From: Lederbergia lenta NBRC 16444
GTDB lineage: Bacteria > Bacillota > Bacilli > Bacillales > Bacillaceae_C
Direction: 5' to 3'
Length of the DNA: 64,000 bases
Assembly (NCBI RefSeq): GCF_001591545.1
Contig: NZ_BCVC01000001.1
Location: forward strand, 1,488,001-1,552,000
Positions 40,198 to 49,086 of the stretch are shown here, piece by piece. The translations under genes were made by a program, and so were the position numbers. The notes below the pieces were generated by a model. The model did no database searches. It was given only the letters and a program-made list of their open reading frames with translations, and was not told the origin of the DNA. The number at the start of each line of letters is the position of its first letter. Within the stretch, counting starts at the first letter, position 1.

Positions 40198-40277
40198 CGA
40201 ATGTTTGTTCTGTTTGTTAACAACAGTATAAAACGAACACTTGTTTGAAGTCAAGTCATTATTCGAACTTATGTTTG
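40198..40277. promoter_or_regulatory. LexA (SOS) boxes in the yneA-lexA intergenic region
   Basis: Two good matches to the Bacillus SOS box CGAAC-N4-GTTCG occur: CGAACACTTGTTTG (40234-40247) and CGAACTTATGTTTG (40264-40277). A weaker third, CGAATGTTTGTTCT, is at 40198-40211. They would serve both lexA autoregulation and the yneA-yneB-ynzC operon. Confidence 0.88.
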
Positions 40278-40342
40278 TACACTATTAACTTCCGTGATAT
40301 AATGCATATAAGATTAATATAAAGTATTGGAGCGTGAAAACT

Positions 40343-40966
40343 ATGTTGAAAATATCGAAAAGACAACAAGATATTCTTGATTTCATCAAATTAGAGGTTA
40401 AGTCTAAAGGATACCCGCCATCTGTTCGTGAAATTGGAGAAGCAGTTGGACTTGCCTCTAGCTCAACAGTTCATGGACATTTGTCTAGACTTGAAAGCAA
40501 AGGGTTTATTAGAAGAGACCCTACTAAACCACGAGCAATCGAAATTATAAAAATGGAAGAAGATCTTATTCCACAACAAAATACGGTTAATGTCCCGCTC
40601 GTAGGTAAAGTTACGGCCGGTCTTCCTATATCGGCCATTGAAAATATAGAAGAATATTTCCCTCTTCCAGAACAGCTTGTCCCTGCTGACGATCATGTGT
40701 TTATGCTAGAGATCGTTGGTGAAAGCATGATCGAGGCTGGTATTTTAAACGGTGACTATGTTATTGTTCGCCAGCAACAAACAGCGAATAATGGTGAAAT
40801 TGTTGTTGCAATGACAGAAGAAAATGAAGCTACGGTGAAAAGATTTTTCAAAGAAAAAGACTATTTTCGACTACAACCAGAAAACTCCAATATGGAACCG
40901 ATTATTTTACGTGAAGTCTCCATTCTTGGTAAAGTTGTTGGTTTATACCGACAAGTTATCCATTAA
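40343..40966 (+). CDS. lexA: SOS repressor LexA
   Basis: A 207-residue repressor: helix-turn-helix domain (about 1-70, with [20 protein letters not shown]) and a latent S24 peptidase domain. Self-cleavage would occur between A92 and G93 in GKVTAGLP, using S128 (GESMIEAG) and K166 (ATVKRFF). [12 protein letters not shown] is preferred over a GTG at 40334 that directly abuts the TTGGAG ribosome site. Its boxes lie upstream. Confidence 0.97.
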   Translation: MLKISKRQQDILDFIKLEVKSKGYPPSVREIGEAVGLASSSTVHGHLSRLESKGFIRRDPTKPRAIEIIKMEEDLIPQQNTVNVPLVGKVTAGLPISAIENIEEYFPLPEQLVPADDHVFMLEIVGESMIEAGILNGDYVIVRQQQTANNGEIVVAMTEENEATVKRFFKEKDYFRLQPENSNMEPIILREVSILGKVVGLYRQVIH

Positions 40967-40974
40967 AAAGTGGA

Positions 40975-41010
40975 TAGAGCCTTTACATCTCCTGTCATGT
41001 TAAGGCTCTA
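40975..41010 (+). terminator. Terminator of lexA
   Basis: TAGAGCCTTTACAT and ATGTTAAGGCTCTA pair with mismatches near the loop, and TTTATTTTT follows. It also lies at the end of the convergent spoIIP-like gene. Confidence 0.85.
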
Positions 41011-42102
41011 TTTATTTTTACTAGCTTCGACTGAATCCTCCCAATAGTAATCACTTATCACTTCTGCTAGCGCATCTACCGTCCGGTTTAATTCCTCAAG
41101 ATTATTATCAACGCCGCCAATTTCAATTAACAAACCTTTTTCAGCCAAATCTTGATTATATACCCCATTGTTTCCATCTATTTTCGGCTTTGCCATAACC
41201 CCTCTTGAAAGTCCTGGATATTTTTCTTGTAAATTCTTATGAAGTTTTCCTGCAAACTCTAGATTTTTTGCATAATGAGGATTACCTTCACCAATTACAA
41301 AAATGGTTTTTGCATATTTTTGGTCTTTAATTGTAGCCGTTGTAACCTTTTTCCTTTGTGAATCTCGATGAATATCAAAGACCAACTCAACATTTTTATT
41401 TTGATTAATAGCTTCTGTAACTAATTCTCGAGATACAGCATAAGACTGATAATATTTCATATTTCTTTGTAAAAGTAATGCTTCCACATCCGTTGTATCT
41501 ACTAATGTTTTTATTCCTTTTTCTCCTAGCTTTTCTCCCAATCTTTTTCCAAGTAAAGTCACATTTTTATCTTTGCTTGATGATTGGTTACCTTCTAACA
41601 ACGGAATATAAGATTCCCTAGTATGTGTATGATAGATATAAGCAACATAGTCCTTCGTTTGATTTTTTGTCTCCTGCTTTATCTCTTCCTTTGGCTCCTC
41701 CGCAGGTTTTTCACTTTCGCTTTCTTTACCAAAATCTTTTGGAGGTGGAGATTCAATCGGCAGATTAGTAAAATCAGTACCATCACCAGCAATCAGTATT
41801 TTAGGGCTCGCTGCATATAAACCTGGGATTTCACTAATTAGAAATGTTTTCATATCATTTAAGTTAATATTCGTTAGTAATGCGAAGGCATCTTTACCGA
41901 ATGACCGTTTCGGAGTATGTGGCAAAACAGTTTGGAGTGAATGGTTTTCCAGAGACATGATATATAGGAATGATTTCGTACGTGAATCATCATTCCCAAT
42001 AAAGGACAAATAGCTAATTTTTAAACTAGAAAATGCAATGATTGATATTAAGCAAAAAATAGCAACTATGAACAATGTTGATCTTGTAACAATTTTTAAC
42101 AT
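41008..42102 (-). CDS. SpoIIP-family amidase/endopeptidase
   Basis: A 364-residue protein with one membrane anchor (about 5-28), a linker rich in E, K and P (about 120-148) and a SpoIIP domain. The metal/catalytic motifs are YIYHTHTRESYIPL, LVFDIHRDS and LLIEIGGVDNN. SpoIIP with SpoIID and SpoIIM degrades peptidoglycan during engulfment. In B. subtilis spoIIP is next to gpr, so this copy beside lexA may be a paralogue. ATG at 42102 follows AAGGAT. Confidence 0.9.
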   Translation of the reverse strand: MLKIVTRSTLFIVAIFCLISIIAFSSLKISYLSFIGNDDSRTKSFLYIMSLENHSLQTVLPHTPKRSFGKDAFALLTNINLNDMKTFLISEIPGLYAASPKILIAGDGTDFTNLPIESPPPKDFGKESESEKPAEEPKEEIKQETKNQTKDYVAYIYHTHTRESYIPLLEGNQSSSKDKNVTLLGKRLGEKLGEKGIKTLVDTTDVEALLLQRNMKYYQSYAVSRELVTEAINQNKNVELVFDIHRDSQRKKVTTATIKDQKYAKTIFVIGEGNPHYAKNLEFAGKLHKNLQEKYPGLSRGVMAKPKIDGNNGVYNQDLAEKGLLIEIGGVDNNLEELNRTVDALAEVISDYYWEDSVEASKNK

Positions 42103-42111
42103 CGGCTTCAA

Positions 42112-42498
42112 TCCTTAGTAAGAATGTAGTTACTATTCATTTATATGAAACATATAATAGACTATGAGTAATTTTCTATAAAAGTTTTGCTAGAGTTAAT
42201 GAATCCTTCGCCCATACAAAAAAACCTCTATAAAAGTTTATAGAGGACAATCGTTGATACAATTCTACTAAGATATGAAAAAAGAATGATAGATATTACC
42301 AGTATGACTAATGCAAGACTATAGCACTTCTATCAGTCAGTAACCGTATCTTTAATAATTAAATAAATGCTACGCAGGTGCTCTTCTGTTCACCGGCTTT
42401 GAATTTTTGCAACATTAATAGAATGGTTGACCTTTTTACTGATCTTACTAATATCAATGGAAAAATAAACTGCACTGTAATGATAAGTCGCATAAAAA
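42112..42498. other. Intergenic with an orphan terminator
   Basis: A strong minus-strand terminator sits at 42226-42247 (CCTCTATAAA and TTTATAGAGG with a long T run), yet no gene leading into it was recognised between it and 42499. A lost gene or a small RNA could explain it. Confidence 0.45.
42226..42247 (-). terminator. Orphan intrinsic terminator
   Basis: CCTCTATAAA and TTTATAGAGG are near-perfect arms followed on the minus strand by eight T. The transcript it ends is not identified. Confidence 0.8.
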
Positions 42499-42535
42499 TA
42501 GAGATGCCATAGTAGTAAAACTTTTAACATCTCTA
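42499..42535 (-). terminator. Terminator of the alpha/beta hydrolase gene
   Basis: TAGAGATG and CATCTCTA pair, followed on the minus strand by TTTTTATG. Confidence 0.75.
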
Positions 42536-42553
42536 ACCATGTTCATATTCAAT

Positions 42554-43324
42554 TTATTTTTTTATAAATGTATGTATCAATCTATTTACTTCATCTGGTT
42601 GATCAAGATTTGTCGCATGTTGTGCTTGTTTAATAATTTCCAACTCTGATTTTTTTATTTTTTCATGCATAACTTCCTGTTGCCTTCTTATCATTGTATC
42701 ATTTTCACCTTGCATGATCAGGGTAGGACATTCAATATTCTGTAATTCATTCTCACTTTCCATCCGAGATATGGCATCCCATAAACGAAGCCACACCTTA
42801 TGAGGTATCCTAGAAACTACTTCTTCAATATATTGTTTATTGTTAGAATTGAACTTTGATAATGCTCTCCCTTGCCATTCCCCCAAAGTCTTCATAGATA
42901 TAAAGCGATTCGACAATCGGTTTATCGGCATAAAAAGCTTTTCAAACCAATTAAATGTATTAGTATATGGTGTACCTATTAATATTAAGGAGCTTACTCG
43001 CTCTGGAAAACGAGCAGCTGCTTGAAGCGATATATGCCCTCCCATCGATAATCCACATAAATGTGCTTTTTCTATCTCCAACTGATCTAATAACATCATC
43101 AAATCCTTTGAAAAATCATTGGAATCCACTTTTCCATCAGGTAATGTTGATTTCCCGTGCCCTCGTACGTCCCAAGTAATCGTTTGATAACTTTTTGAAA
43201 AATATCTTATTTGGGGTTGCCATTGTGCATGGTCCCAAGAGGCACCGTGGGTAAAAACAATCGTTTCACCTTCTCCTACAACTTCATAATAAATTTGACT
43301 GTTCGTTTGTATAAGTAAAGACAT
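42554..43324 (-). CDS. Alpha/beta-hydrolase fold enzyme
   Basis: A 256-residue hydrolase starting MSLLIQTNSQIYYEVVGEGE (AAAGGAGATGC directly upstream; a longer frame to 43429 has no ribosome site). It has the oxyanion segment FTHGASWDHAQWQPQ, RGHGKST, and the nucleophile elbow LCGLSMGGHISLQAA with Ser in GLSMGG. Also present are the acid in MQGENDTMI and the histidine in QAQHATNLDQP. The full triad is present. Substrate unknown. Confidence 0.9.
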   Translation of the reverse strand: MSLLIQTNSQIYYEVVGEGETIVFTHGASWDHAQWQPQIRYFSKSYQTITWDVRGHGKSTLPDGKVDSNDFSKDLMMLLDQLEIEKAHLCGLSMGGHISLQAAARFPERVSSLILIGTPYTNTFNWFEKLFMPINRLSNRFISMKTLGEWQGRALSKFNSNNKQYIEEVVSRIPHKVWLRLWDAISRMESENELQNIECPTLIMQGENDTMIRRQQEVMHEKIKKSELEIIKQAQHATNLDQPDEVNRLIHTFIKK

Positions 43325-43435
43325 CGCATCTCCTTTTAACACTAATAAATGTACAACCGCGCTAAGATAAATCCCGTAGCGACAACAAAGATTGGAGCAA
43401 ATGCTACTATGGAGACGAACTTTTTTCATATTTAC

Positions 43436-44134
43436 TTAAATTTGCGTAAGTATATACACAAGAGGCTCTGAACGTTCTTTCGTACCAAAAAAGTATAAAT
43501 TATTCGCGAGAAAGAGCTCGTAATATCGATGTTTCGAAGGCTCTTGATTGCCTTTTAGACCAATTATCATTTGTGGTGGGGCATCCTGTACAATATCAAA
43601 TGTAAAGCCCTCCCATATTTGCATTAGAAAAAACATTGGAACAGTCGTCTTATACATACCTGGTGCTTCGTCATCCAATAACCAGTTTGGCTGGCCACCT
43701 ATTTTATTTTCTCCTTTACTTGCACCACTAGTAGATACCAGATTCCATCGCTTAAATTGAATCTTTTCCTTATAATTTTTTCTATAAGTCCCTTCATTAG
43801 TATCAAAAACAATAATTTTGAAATTTCTTTGATATGAGTCTAAAAATCCTTCCGGAATGTTCGCACTTAGTAGTGCTACTTGAAGCATTTCCGGAATAAG
43901 ATAATCTTCATATGCACAAGAAGTACATGCAAACACTGCCATCGAGAAACCTTGCCAAACATGGTCCTCTGGAAATGCTACTTGGAAAAAGAAGGTTTGT
44001 TCCGCGCCGCATAATTCACAGACAGGCATTTCTATTGAAGCGGGTATGCATGGCTGACCACCAATAAAAGATGAATCAACTTCCTTTTGTTCTTGATTGG
44101 ACTGGTCTAACTTTAATAAATAACTAGATTCCAT
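43436..44134 (-). CDS. DUF1963/YwqG-like protein, candidate immunity protein
   Basis: A 232-residue soluble protein; ATG at 44134 has GGAG 9 bases upstream. It contains two copies of the motif F/KIGGQP: GGQPCIPASIEMPVCELCGA and KIGGQPNWLLDDE. Two CxxC pairs (C39-C42 and C70-C73 in the chosen start) could bind zinc. This resembles DUF1963/YwqG and PDCD2-type proteins. It lies 121 bases after the PrsW-nuclease gene on the same strand with no terminator between, the place of an immunity gene. B. subtilis ywqG lies beside the ywqH-ywqK toxin module. The immunity role is inference. Confidence 0.6.
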   Translation of the reverse strand: MESSYLLKLDQSNQEQKEVDSSFIGGQPCIPASIEMPVCELCGAEQTFFFQVAFPEDHVWQGFSMAVFACTSCAYEDYLIPEMLQVALLSANIPEGFLDSYQRNFKIIVFDTNEGTYRKNYKEKIQFKRWNLVSTSGASKGENKIGGQPNWLLDDEAPGMYKTTVPMFFLMQIWEGFTFDIVQDAPPQMIIGLKGNQEPSKHRYYELFLANNLYFFGTKERSEPLVYILTQI

Positions 44135-44255
44135 TATATTCATCTCCAGTACAGCATTTTAGACTAGTTTACCTATTCCTAGTATCTTCTGAAAATAATA
44201 AATACCAATACCACTTCTCCTTGCCAAAATAACCTTCTAACTTGTTCAATGTAAT

Positions 44256-46229
44256 TTATGGATTTGGGAAAACTCTCGTAATTGTATCCCCATCGATCCT
44301 TACTTGATATAGAATTTCGTATGGTCTAGTTGAACCGGTATGATATTTAGGAACAACACGAACAAAAACATCTTTGCCAGCTCGAACTTCGTCTGCGACT
44401 AATCCTTCAAATTGCCTAAATCTTCCCCTGTTGATGTTTAAGCTTTGCGGAAATATATTTCCAGAATTCCTTGATCCAAGACCACCTAGATTATTACCAA
44501 TTCCATGACCTGCATCGTCTGTTTGTTTTCCAAGCGTCCTAGCGTATCGTCTAGAAGCTGCATTAGTAATTGTTCCGGTTCCGAGATGACGCTTTTCTAT
44601 TTTAGCAAAAACAGATCGTAGCTCTCCTTTAGTTCCGTGCGTCGTTCGGTATGTTAATCCACCTACAGTGGTAAATTCATGTCTTGTAAATCCATTTGCT
44701 GTTTTTAATACTTTTCCTGCGACCATTTTCCCAAATGGAAACCGACTAAACCCGATTGTAAAGACTGCTGCAGCTGCATATTCAGGTGTCAGTAATCTTT
44801 TAGGGTTCCTAATTATGTCTGCTATTTGTTGGCCGCTAGCTGTAACACCCATGCCCATCGAGACAGCACCGATGGCTGACCAGACTCCGAGAAAGGGAAC
44901 GGATAAGGCAAATGCGCCTGCAATAATTGCTCCTTTTTCCCATCCAGATAGACCGTTCCACCAGTTTTGCAAACTATCAAATAAACACGCAAAACAAGCA
45001 TCTTGGCCCGGACTACTAAATAAACTATCATATCCTAATAAAATAAGGGTGATCAAAATAGTTATTGTTACAACGGTTAACATTTTGGAATATTTAAGTG
45101 TGTTCTCATTTAATTCAGGTAGACGTTTCTTTGCTTCCTTATTTCCATGTATTACTGTATAACCTAGTTCTCTTCGTTCACGATAAAAATACAATAAGTA
45201 ACCATATCGCTGCCTATCCTTTATTAGCGCTACAATCAAATTCCAACATTCGGTAATAGGGTTTATTACTTTTTCTGATTTTAATTTGGGAATTTCGTCT
45301 CTGATACGATTCAATTCCCAATAATCGATACATAAAGCAGTAATAAGCATAATTAGAAAAAGTGGTTTTTCAGCATAACCACTTCCTAGCACTTCATGAA
45401 TTCCACTGAGCCATTTTGGTGCCTGATAATTAGCGTTCCACAACGCATGATCGAAAATGGCAAGGAATAAAAGTAAGCTAGGGAAAATGAAGACATAATT
45501 CAGCCATCTATCTCTATATCTTAAGGCTACGCCAATCCCCATTGCGATTAAAGCTGTCAGTAAAGCATGCCCAGATGTCATTCTTGTAGGTAAAAAACTC
45601 TCCTCAAAATAGCCCGGAAACAACGTGAATATATCCCAATGAAGAACTTTGCCCCCAAGAAAAGTAACTCCATAATTACTCCCTGTGATTAACCGACGGG
45701 TCACTTCTTCTAAAAATTGAAAACCCGCTCCCGAGGACGCCCCAATGAGAGCATAATCACTTAAACTTAAAGATGATGCTCTGCGTGATAACAATAGGTA
45801 TACACCAAGCGGAATTAATTTCGATATTTCTTCTACAATAGGCGTTAAAATAGCTTGACTCCACCCATCAGAAGTCAGCCCTCCAAAAATAGAAGTAATT
45901 GTAATAACGATAACTGAATTCAGAGGCACTATTAGCCAAGCGCCCGCCAAAAAGAAGTATGTATATTGCTTCCAGGACAATGTCTTGCTGCGACATAGTA
46001 GCCAAAATTGAAAAATTACATAAAAAGACCAAAAAAACTGAACGAATATTTTTCGGGAGTCCTCCATGAAGATCAAACTTAAAATGAAGATAATTAAAGA
46101 AATCCAGGAAAAAATCGTATAAATGAGTGTTATCATTGGATGCTTATGGATGAACGCTTGAAAGAATGTACTAGTACGTTCTAATTTTTCTCTAAATATT
46201 AATCTGACATTTTCCATCCTACTCGTCAT
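44256..46229 (-). CDS. PrsW-type intramembrane protease fused to DNA/RNA non-specific endonuclease
   Basis: A 657-residue two-part protein. Residues 36-302 hold about eight membrane helices with the PrsW motifs: EEISK (133-137), FLEE (172-175), H221 in SGHALLTALIAMG and H261 in DHALWNAN. A ninth helix lies near 383-400. A cysteine pair (C412, C415) and a glycine/alanine-rich hydrophobic stretch (430-470) link to a soluble tail. Residues 565-657 form an endonuclease domain of the NS_2 type: DDAGHGIGNN (571-580), GNIFPQSLNINRG (590-602), then QFEGLVADEVRAG and PKYHTGSTRP. I infer a polymorphic toxin whose nuclease is freed or exported through the membrane-protease part. A YwqG-like gene follows. 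Confidence 0.85.
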   Translation of the reverse strand: MTSRMENVRLIFREKLERTSTFFQAFIHKHPMITLIYTIFSWISLIIFILSLIFMEDSRKIFVQFFWSFYVIFQFWLLCRSKTLSWKQYTYFFLAGAWLIVPLNSVIVITITSIFGGLTSDGWSQAILTPIVEEISKLIPLGVYLLLSRRASSLSLSDYALIGASSGAGFQFLEEVTRRLITGSNYGVTFLGGKVLHWDIFTLFPGYFEESFLPTRMTSGHALLTALIAMGIGVALRYRDRWLNYVFIFPSLLLFLAIFDHALWNANYQAPKWLSGIHEVLGSGYAEKPLFLIMLITALCIDYWELNRIRDEIPKLKSEKVINPITECWNLIVALIKDRQRYGYLLYFYRERRELGYTVIHGNKEAKKRLPELNENTLKYSKMLTVVTITILITLILLGYDSLFSSPGQDACFACLFDSLQNWWNGLSGWEKGAIIAGAFALSVPFLGVWSAIGAVSMGMGVTASGQQIADIIRNPKRLLTPEYAAAAVFTIGFSRFPFGKMVAGKVLKTANGFTRHEFTTVGGLTYRTTHGTKGELRSVFAKIEKRHLGTGTITNAASRRYARTLGKQTDDAGHGIGNNLGGLGSRNSGNIFPQSLNINRGRFRQFEGLVADEVRAGKDVFVRVVPKYHTGSTRPYEILYQVRIDGDTITRVFPNP

Positions 46230-46665
46230 ACTTCATCGCTCCAATACAAGGACTTGATAAGTAGATTCTTGGATTTGTTGACGAAAAAATGATTATCCCA
46301 TTACGGTTTCATCCTATACCTTATTGCTCCTAATTTAAATAGGGCGAATTATCCAAATAATATTCGTTTCCCTTGGTTGACGATTTACACAATATTACTT
46401 AATTTTCGATTCATTAAAGGATTTTAGAGGTATAAAAAAGAACTGGTAAGAGAGGCGATTCAAAAAATTCCCAAATGATAAAAGAGGATTTCTTCGTTGC
46501 GCGGTTTTACCGGTCCACACGTAGCAGTAGAACGGATGTTTTGTAAGTCGATTGACTCACATCCTTTGCAGGTACAACCACCTAAACCTTCAACTCCTTT
46601 TTCTAATTTGGCAACTTTTTGTTTTCGCACTTATTAAAGAATGTTTTAAAAAGGAGAGCCAAGAT
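46230..46665. other. Intergenic between divergent toxin and beta-lactamase-fold genes
   Basis: 436 bases that must hold two divergent promoters. No ORF with a ribosome site and no recognisable riboswitch was found. Confidence 0.5.
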
Positions 46666-47835
46666 ATGCATCCATTACAATTAAAACTAAAACCACTGTT
46701 AAGCGACTTTGTAAAAAACGGTCCAGCAGGATGTGCATGTTCTGTCACACATCGAGGGAATACAATATTTGAAGATTTTGTTGGACTAGCAGACACCGAC
46801 ACGAAAAAAGCAATCACATCTGATACAATTTATCGAATTTACTCGATGACAAAAGTCGTTACATGTACTGCTGCGCTTATGTTGTATGAGAGAGGATTAT
46901 TTTTACTAAATGATGCTCTAGAGGAATATTTACCAGAGTTCAAAGATCCACAAGTTTATCGAATAAATGATCGTGGTGAAATTTATATTTCACCCGCTAC
47001 AAGGTCAATTACTGTAAAAGATCTCTTTACAATGACCTCCGGTTTAACCTATCCTGGAGACGCGAATGAAACAGAACGTCATGTAGCAAAAGCTATGGAG
47101 ATATTAGAACAGAATAACGCACTTGGTGAAAAAATGACTATAAGAACAATGTCCGAATCATTAGCTTCTATTCCTTTAGCTTTTGACCCAGGTACACAAT
47201 GGCATTATGGTTTGAGTCATGATGTTCTAGGAGCCCTTATTGAAGTAATATCTGGTAAGAGCTTCGGACAATTTTTGAAAAGTGAGATTTTTGATCCTTT
47301 AAATATGAATGACACGTTTTTTCGCATACCGGAGGATAAGCGAGGTCGCCTTTGTAGCTTTTACTCGCTTGGTGAAGATGGCAGCTTAACAAAGAATACT
47401 GAAATGGACGTACATATTCAACCTAATGCAGCTTTTGAAAGTGGTGGTGGTGGATTGCTATCCACTTTATATGATTATAGCCGATTTGCTCATATGTTAG
47501 CGAATGGTGGAGAATTGGATGGGGAACGGATAATAGGACGGAAAACGATTGAACTTATGGCTACGAATCACCTCACAACAGCTAACAACCAAAATCTCAA
47601 TTGGAATTACCTCTCAGGGTATGGGTATGGTTTAGGAGTCCGAGTAATGGTTGATCCAGCATTAGGTGGAAGTAATAGTTCAGTAGGTGAGTTTGGATGG
47701 TCAGGATTATTAGGCACCTGGGTATTAATAGATCCAAAAGAAAAATTGTCTGCTGTTTATATGCAACAAATGCTGCCTAATTTCGAATCTTATCATCAAC
47801 CGAGATTACGCTCAGTTATTTATGGAGCGATTTGA
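46666..47835 (+). CDS. Beta-lactamase-fold serine hydrolase
   Basis: A 389-residue class C beta-lactamase/esterase-like protein. The nucleophile motif is S60-M-T-K63 in YRIYSMTKVV, and a tyrosine motif occurs in WHYGLSHDVLG. A third-motif region lies near GWSGLLGTWVLI. There is no signal peptide, so a cytoplasmic esterase or peptidase like EstB is more likely than an antibiotic-resistance enzyme. MHPLQLKLKP is chosen as the start (AAGGAGAG 9-10 bases upstream). Confidence 0.88.
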   Translation: MHPLQLKLKPLLSDFVKNGPAGCACSVTHRGNTIFEDFVGLADTDTKKAITSDTIYRIYSMTKVVTCTAALMLYERGLFLLNDALEEYLPEFKDPQVYRINDRGEIYISPATRSITVKDLFTMTSGLTYPGDANETERHVAKAMEILEQNNALGEKMTIRTMSESLASIPLAFDPGTQWHYGLSHDVLGALIEVISGKSFGQFLKSEIFDPLNMNDTFFRIPEDKRGRLCSFYSLGEDGSLTKNTEMDVHIQPNAAFESGGGGLLSTLYDYSRFAHMLANGGELDGERIIGRKTIELMATNHLTTANNQNLNWNYLSGYGYGLGVRVMVDPALGGSNSSVGEFGWSGLLGTWVLIDPKEKLSAVYMQQMLPNFESYHQPRLRSVIYGAI

Positions 47836-47896
47836 AAAAATGAATTATCCGTTACCCCTTCTTGGATGAAAAGTACCATCAGCAAAATATAGTCAA

Positions 47897-47928
47897 AAAG
47901 CACATCAACCCTTACATTGATGTGCTTT
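47897..47928 (+). terminator. Terminator of the serine hydrolase gene
   Basis: AAAGCACATCAA and TTGATGTGCTTT are perfect 12-bp arms followed by a T-rich run. Confidence 0.92.
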
Positions 47929-48163
47929 CCTATTTCATAGAAAGAGACTTCTCGCCTACTAATGAAATGATTTATCTTCCCATTAGTCTCTGTATTAATG
48001 ATTCGATTTCTATTGATTTTCATCATAAGCTGATCCAATCCCAACTACCATCTTTATCCTCATCTATTATATCTATATCAAATCAAATGCACTTTATAAT
48101 ACATTCTTTATCAAGGCATTTTTGACATTTTATATTGGTCAACATAACAAAGGGACTTAAGTT
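47929..48163. other. Intergenic, no gene seen
   Basis: AT-rich spacer between convergent genes. The short frames it contains lack ribosome sites. Confidence 0.5.
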
Positions 48164-48679
48164 TTATTTACTATTTAGCTCTTTTAATGATTCTAGAACA
48201 TGATTTAGGAAGTTTTCAATCTGCCCCATATTCTCTTCATTTAATTTATGCTTAAATTTTAAGTCAATCCTATTCAAGTATGTTGATGACTCTTGTTCAT
48301 GTATGAAGCTCAGCGTTTGTGTTAAATCTATGTCATCTTCCCAAATAGCGTAGATTGTTTTTTCAATCTGTTCACACTGCTCAGCTACGTTGTGAACACG
48401 CTTGTTAAAGCGCAATAAAAGAGAGCAGCCTGGATTTTTCTCAGGTATCTCTAATATCTCATCTGCTAAGTCATTCAAGGAAGCCTTTATTACAATTTCT
48501 GCTGTCACATTAGGCTGATCCACCAAGATAAATTCAATTGCAAAATCCCTAGCCATAATGGAAAAATCCATTCTATCCACCCGATTTAGAATCGTTATTT
48601 TGTGAGCTAAATTGTCTAGATCATATACATGATTTTCAAATGCCACTTTTAGATTTTCAAAAATTGTTGGATCATACAT
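48164..48679 (-). CDS. Hypothetical protein
   Basis: A 171-residue soluble, acidic protein from MYDPTIFENLKVAFENHVYD (GGGAGGT 6 bases upstream). It is predicted mixed alpha/beta: a central strand-rich region (DFSIMARDFAIEFILVDQ) and a C-terminal helix (ENMGQIENFLNHVLESLKEL). No membrane segment, cofactor motif or family was recognised. Confidence 0.65.
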   Translation of the reverse strand: MYDPTIFENLKVAFENHVYDLDNLAHKITILNRVDRMDFSIMARDFAIEFILVDQPNVTAEIVIKASLNDLADEILEIPEKNPGCSLLLRFNKRVHNVAEQCEQIEKTIYAIWEDDIDLTQTLSFIHEQESSTYLNRIDLKFKHKLNEENMGQIENFLNHVLESLKELNSK

Positions 48680-48694
48680 TTTGATACCTCCCAT

Positions 48695-49086
48695 TTATTT
48701 ATTATAAGCATAGGAGTTTTCGTTTGTTAGATAAAAATTACAAGGAATACCTACTTTAATTCACATTATCAGCTATGACCTCTAGCTACGAAAAGAGAAT
48801 GTTTCAATTTGTGATAATAAGCACTTCTACAGTTCGTCTTTTTCCTTCTTTTTAGATATCGAATGGATACCCTTATTGAACCTGCTTAATCCATTTTCAA
48901 AAATAGATTAAGCTAGATTTTCATTCAGTAAATTTAAATTTTAGTTTTATAAAAAGGTTGAATAATTTCCCCTATATTGATTAACAATTGACCGTTAATA
49001 GAATAACTAGAATAGAGAGCAACATTCAAATTATTTCTTCAAATCTAAAACGCTCTTTAATTAATACACTCTTGTTTCTCGAAAGG
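48695..49086. other. Intergenic, no gene seen
   Basis: About 390 bases of AT-rich DNA after the second ccdA. No clear terminator or ORF was recognised. Confidence 0.5.

Noticed and set aside
44668-45162. 164-residue open frame on the plus strand
   Set aside because: It is antisense to the PrsW-nuclease gene, with no ribosome site and a composition mirrored from the coding strand.
46666-47835. Antibiotic-resistance beta-lactamase
   Set aside because: There is no signal peptide; the SxxK enzyme looks like a cytoplasmic esterase or peptidase of the same fold.
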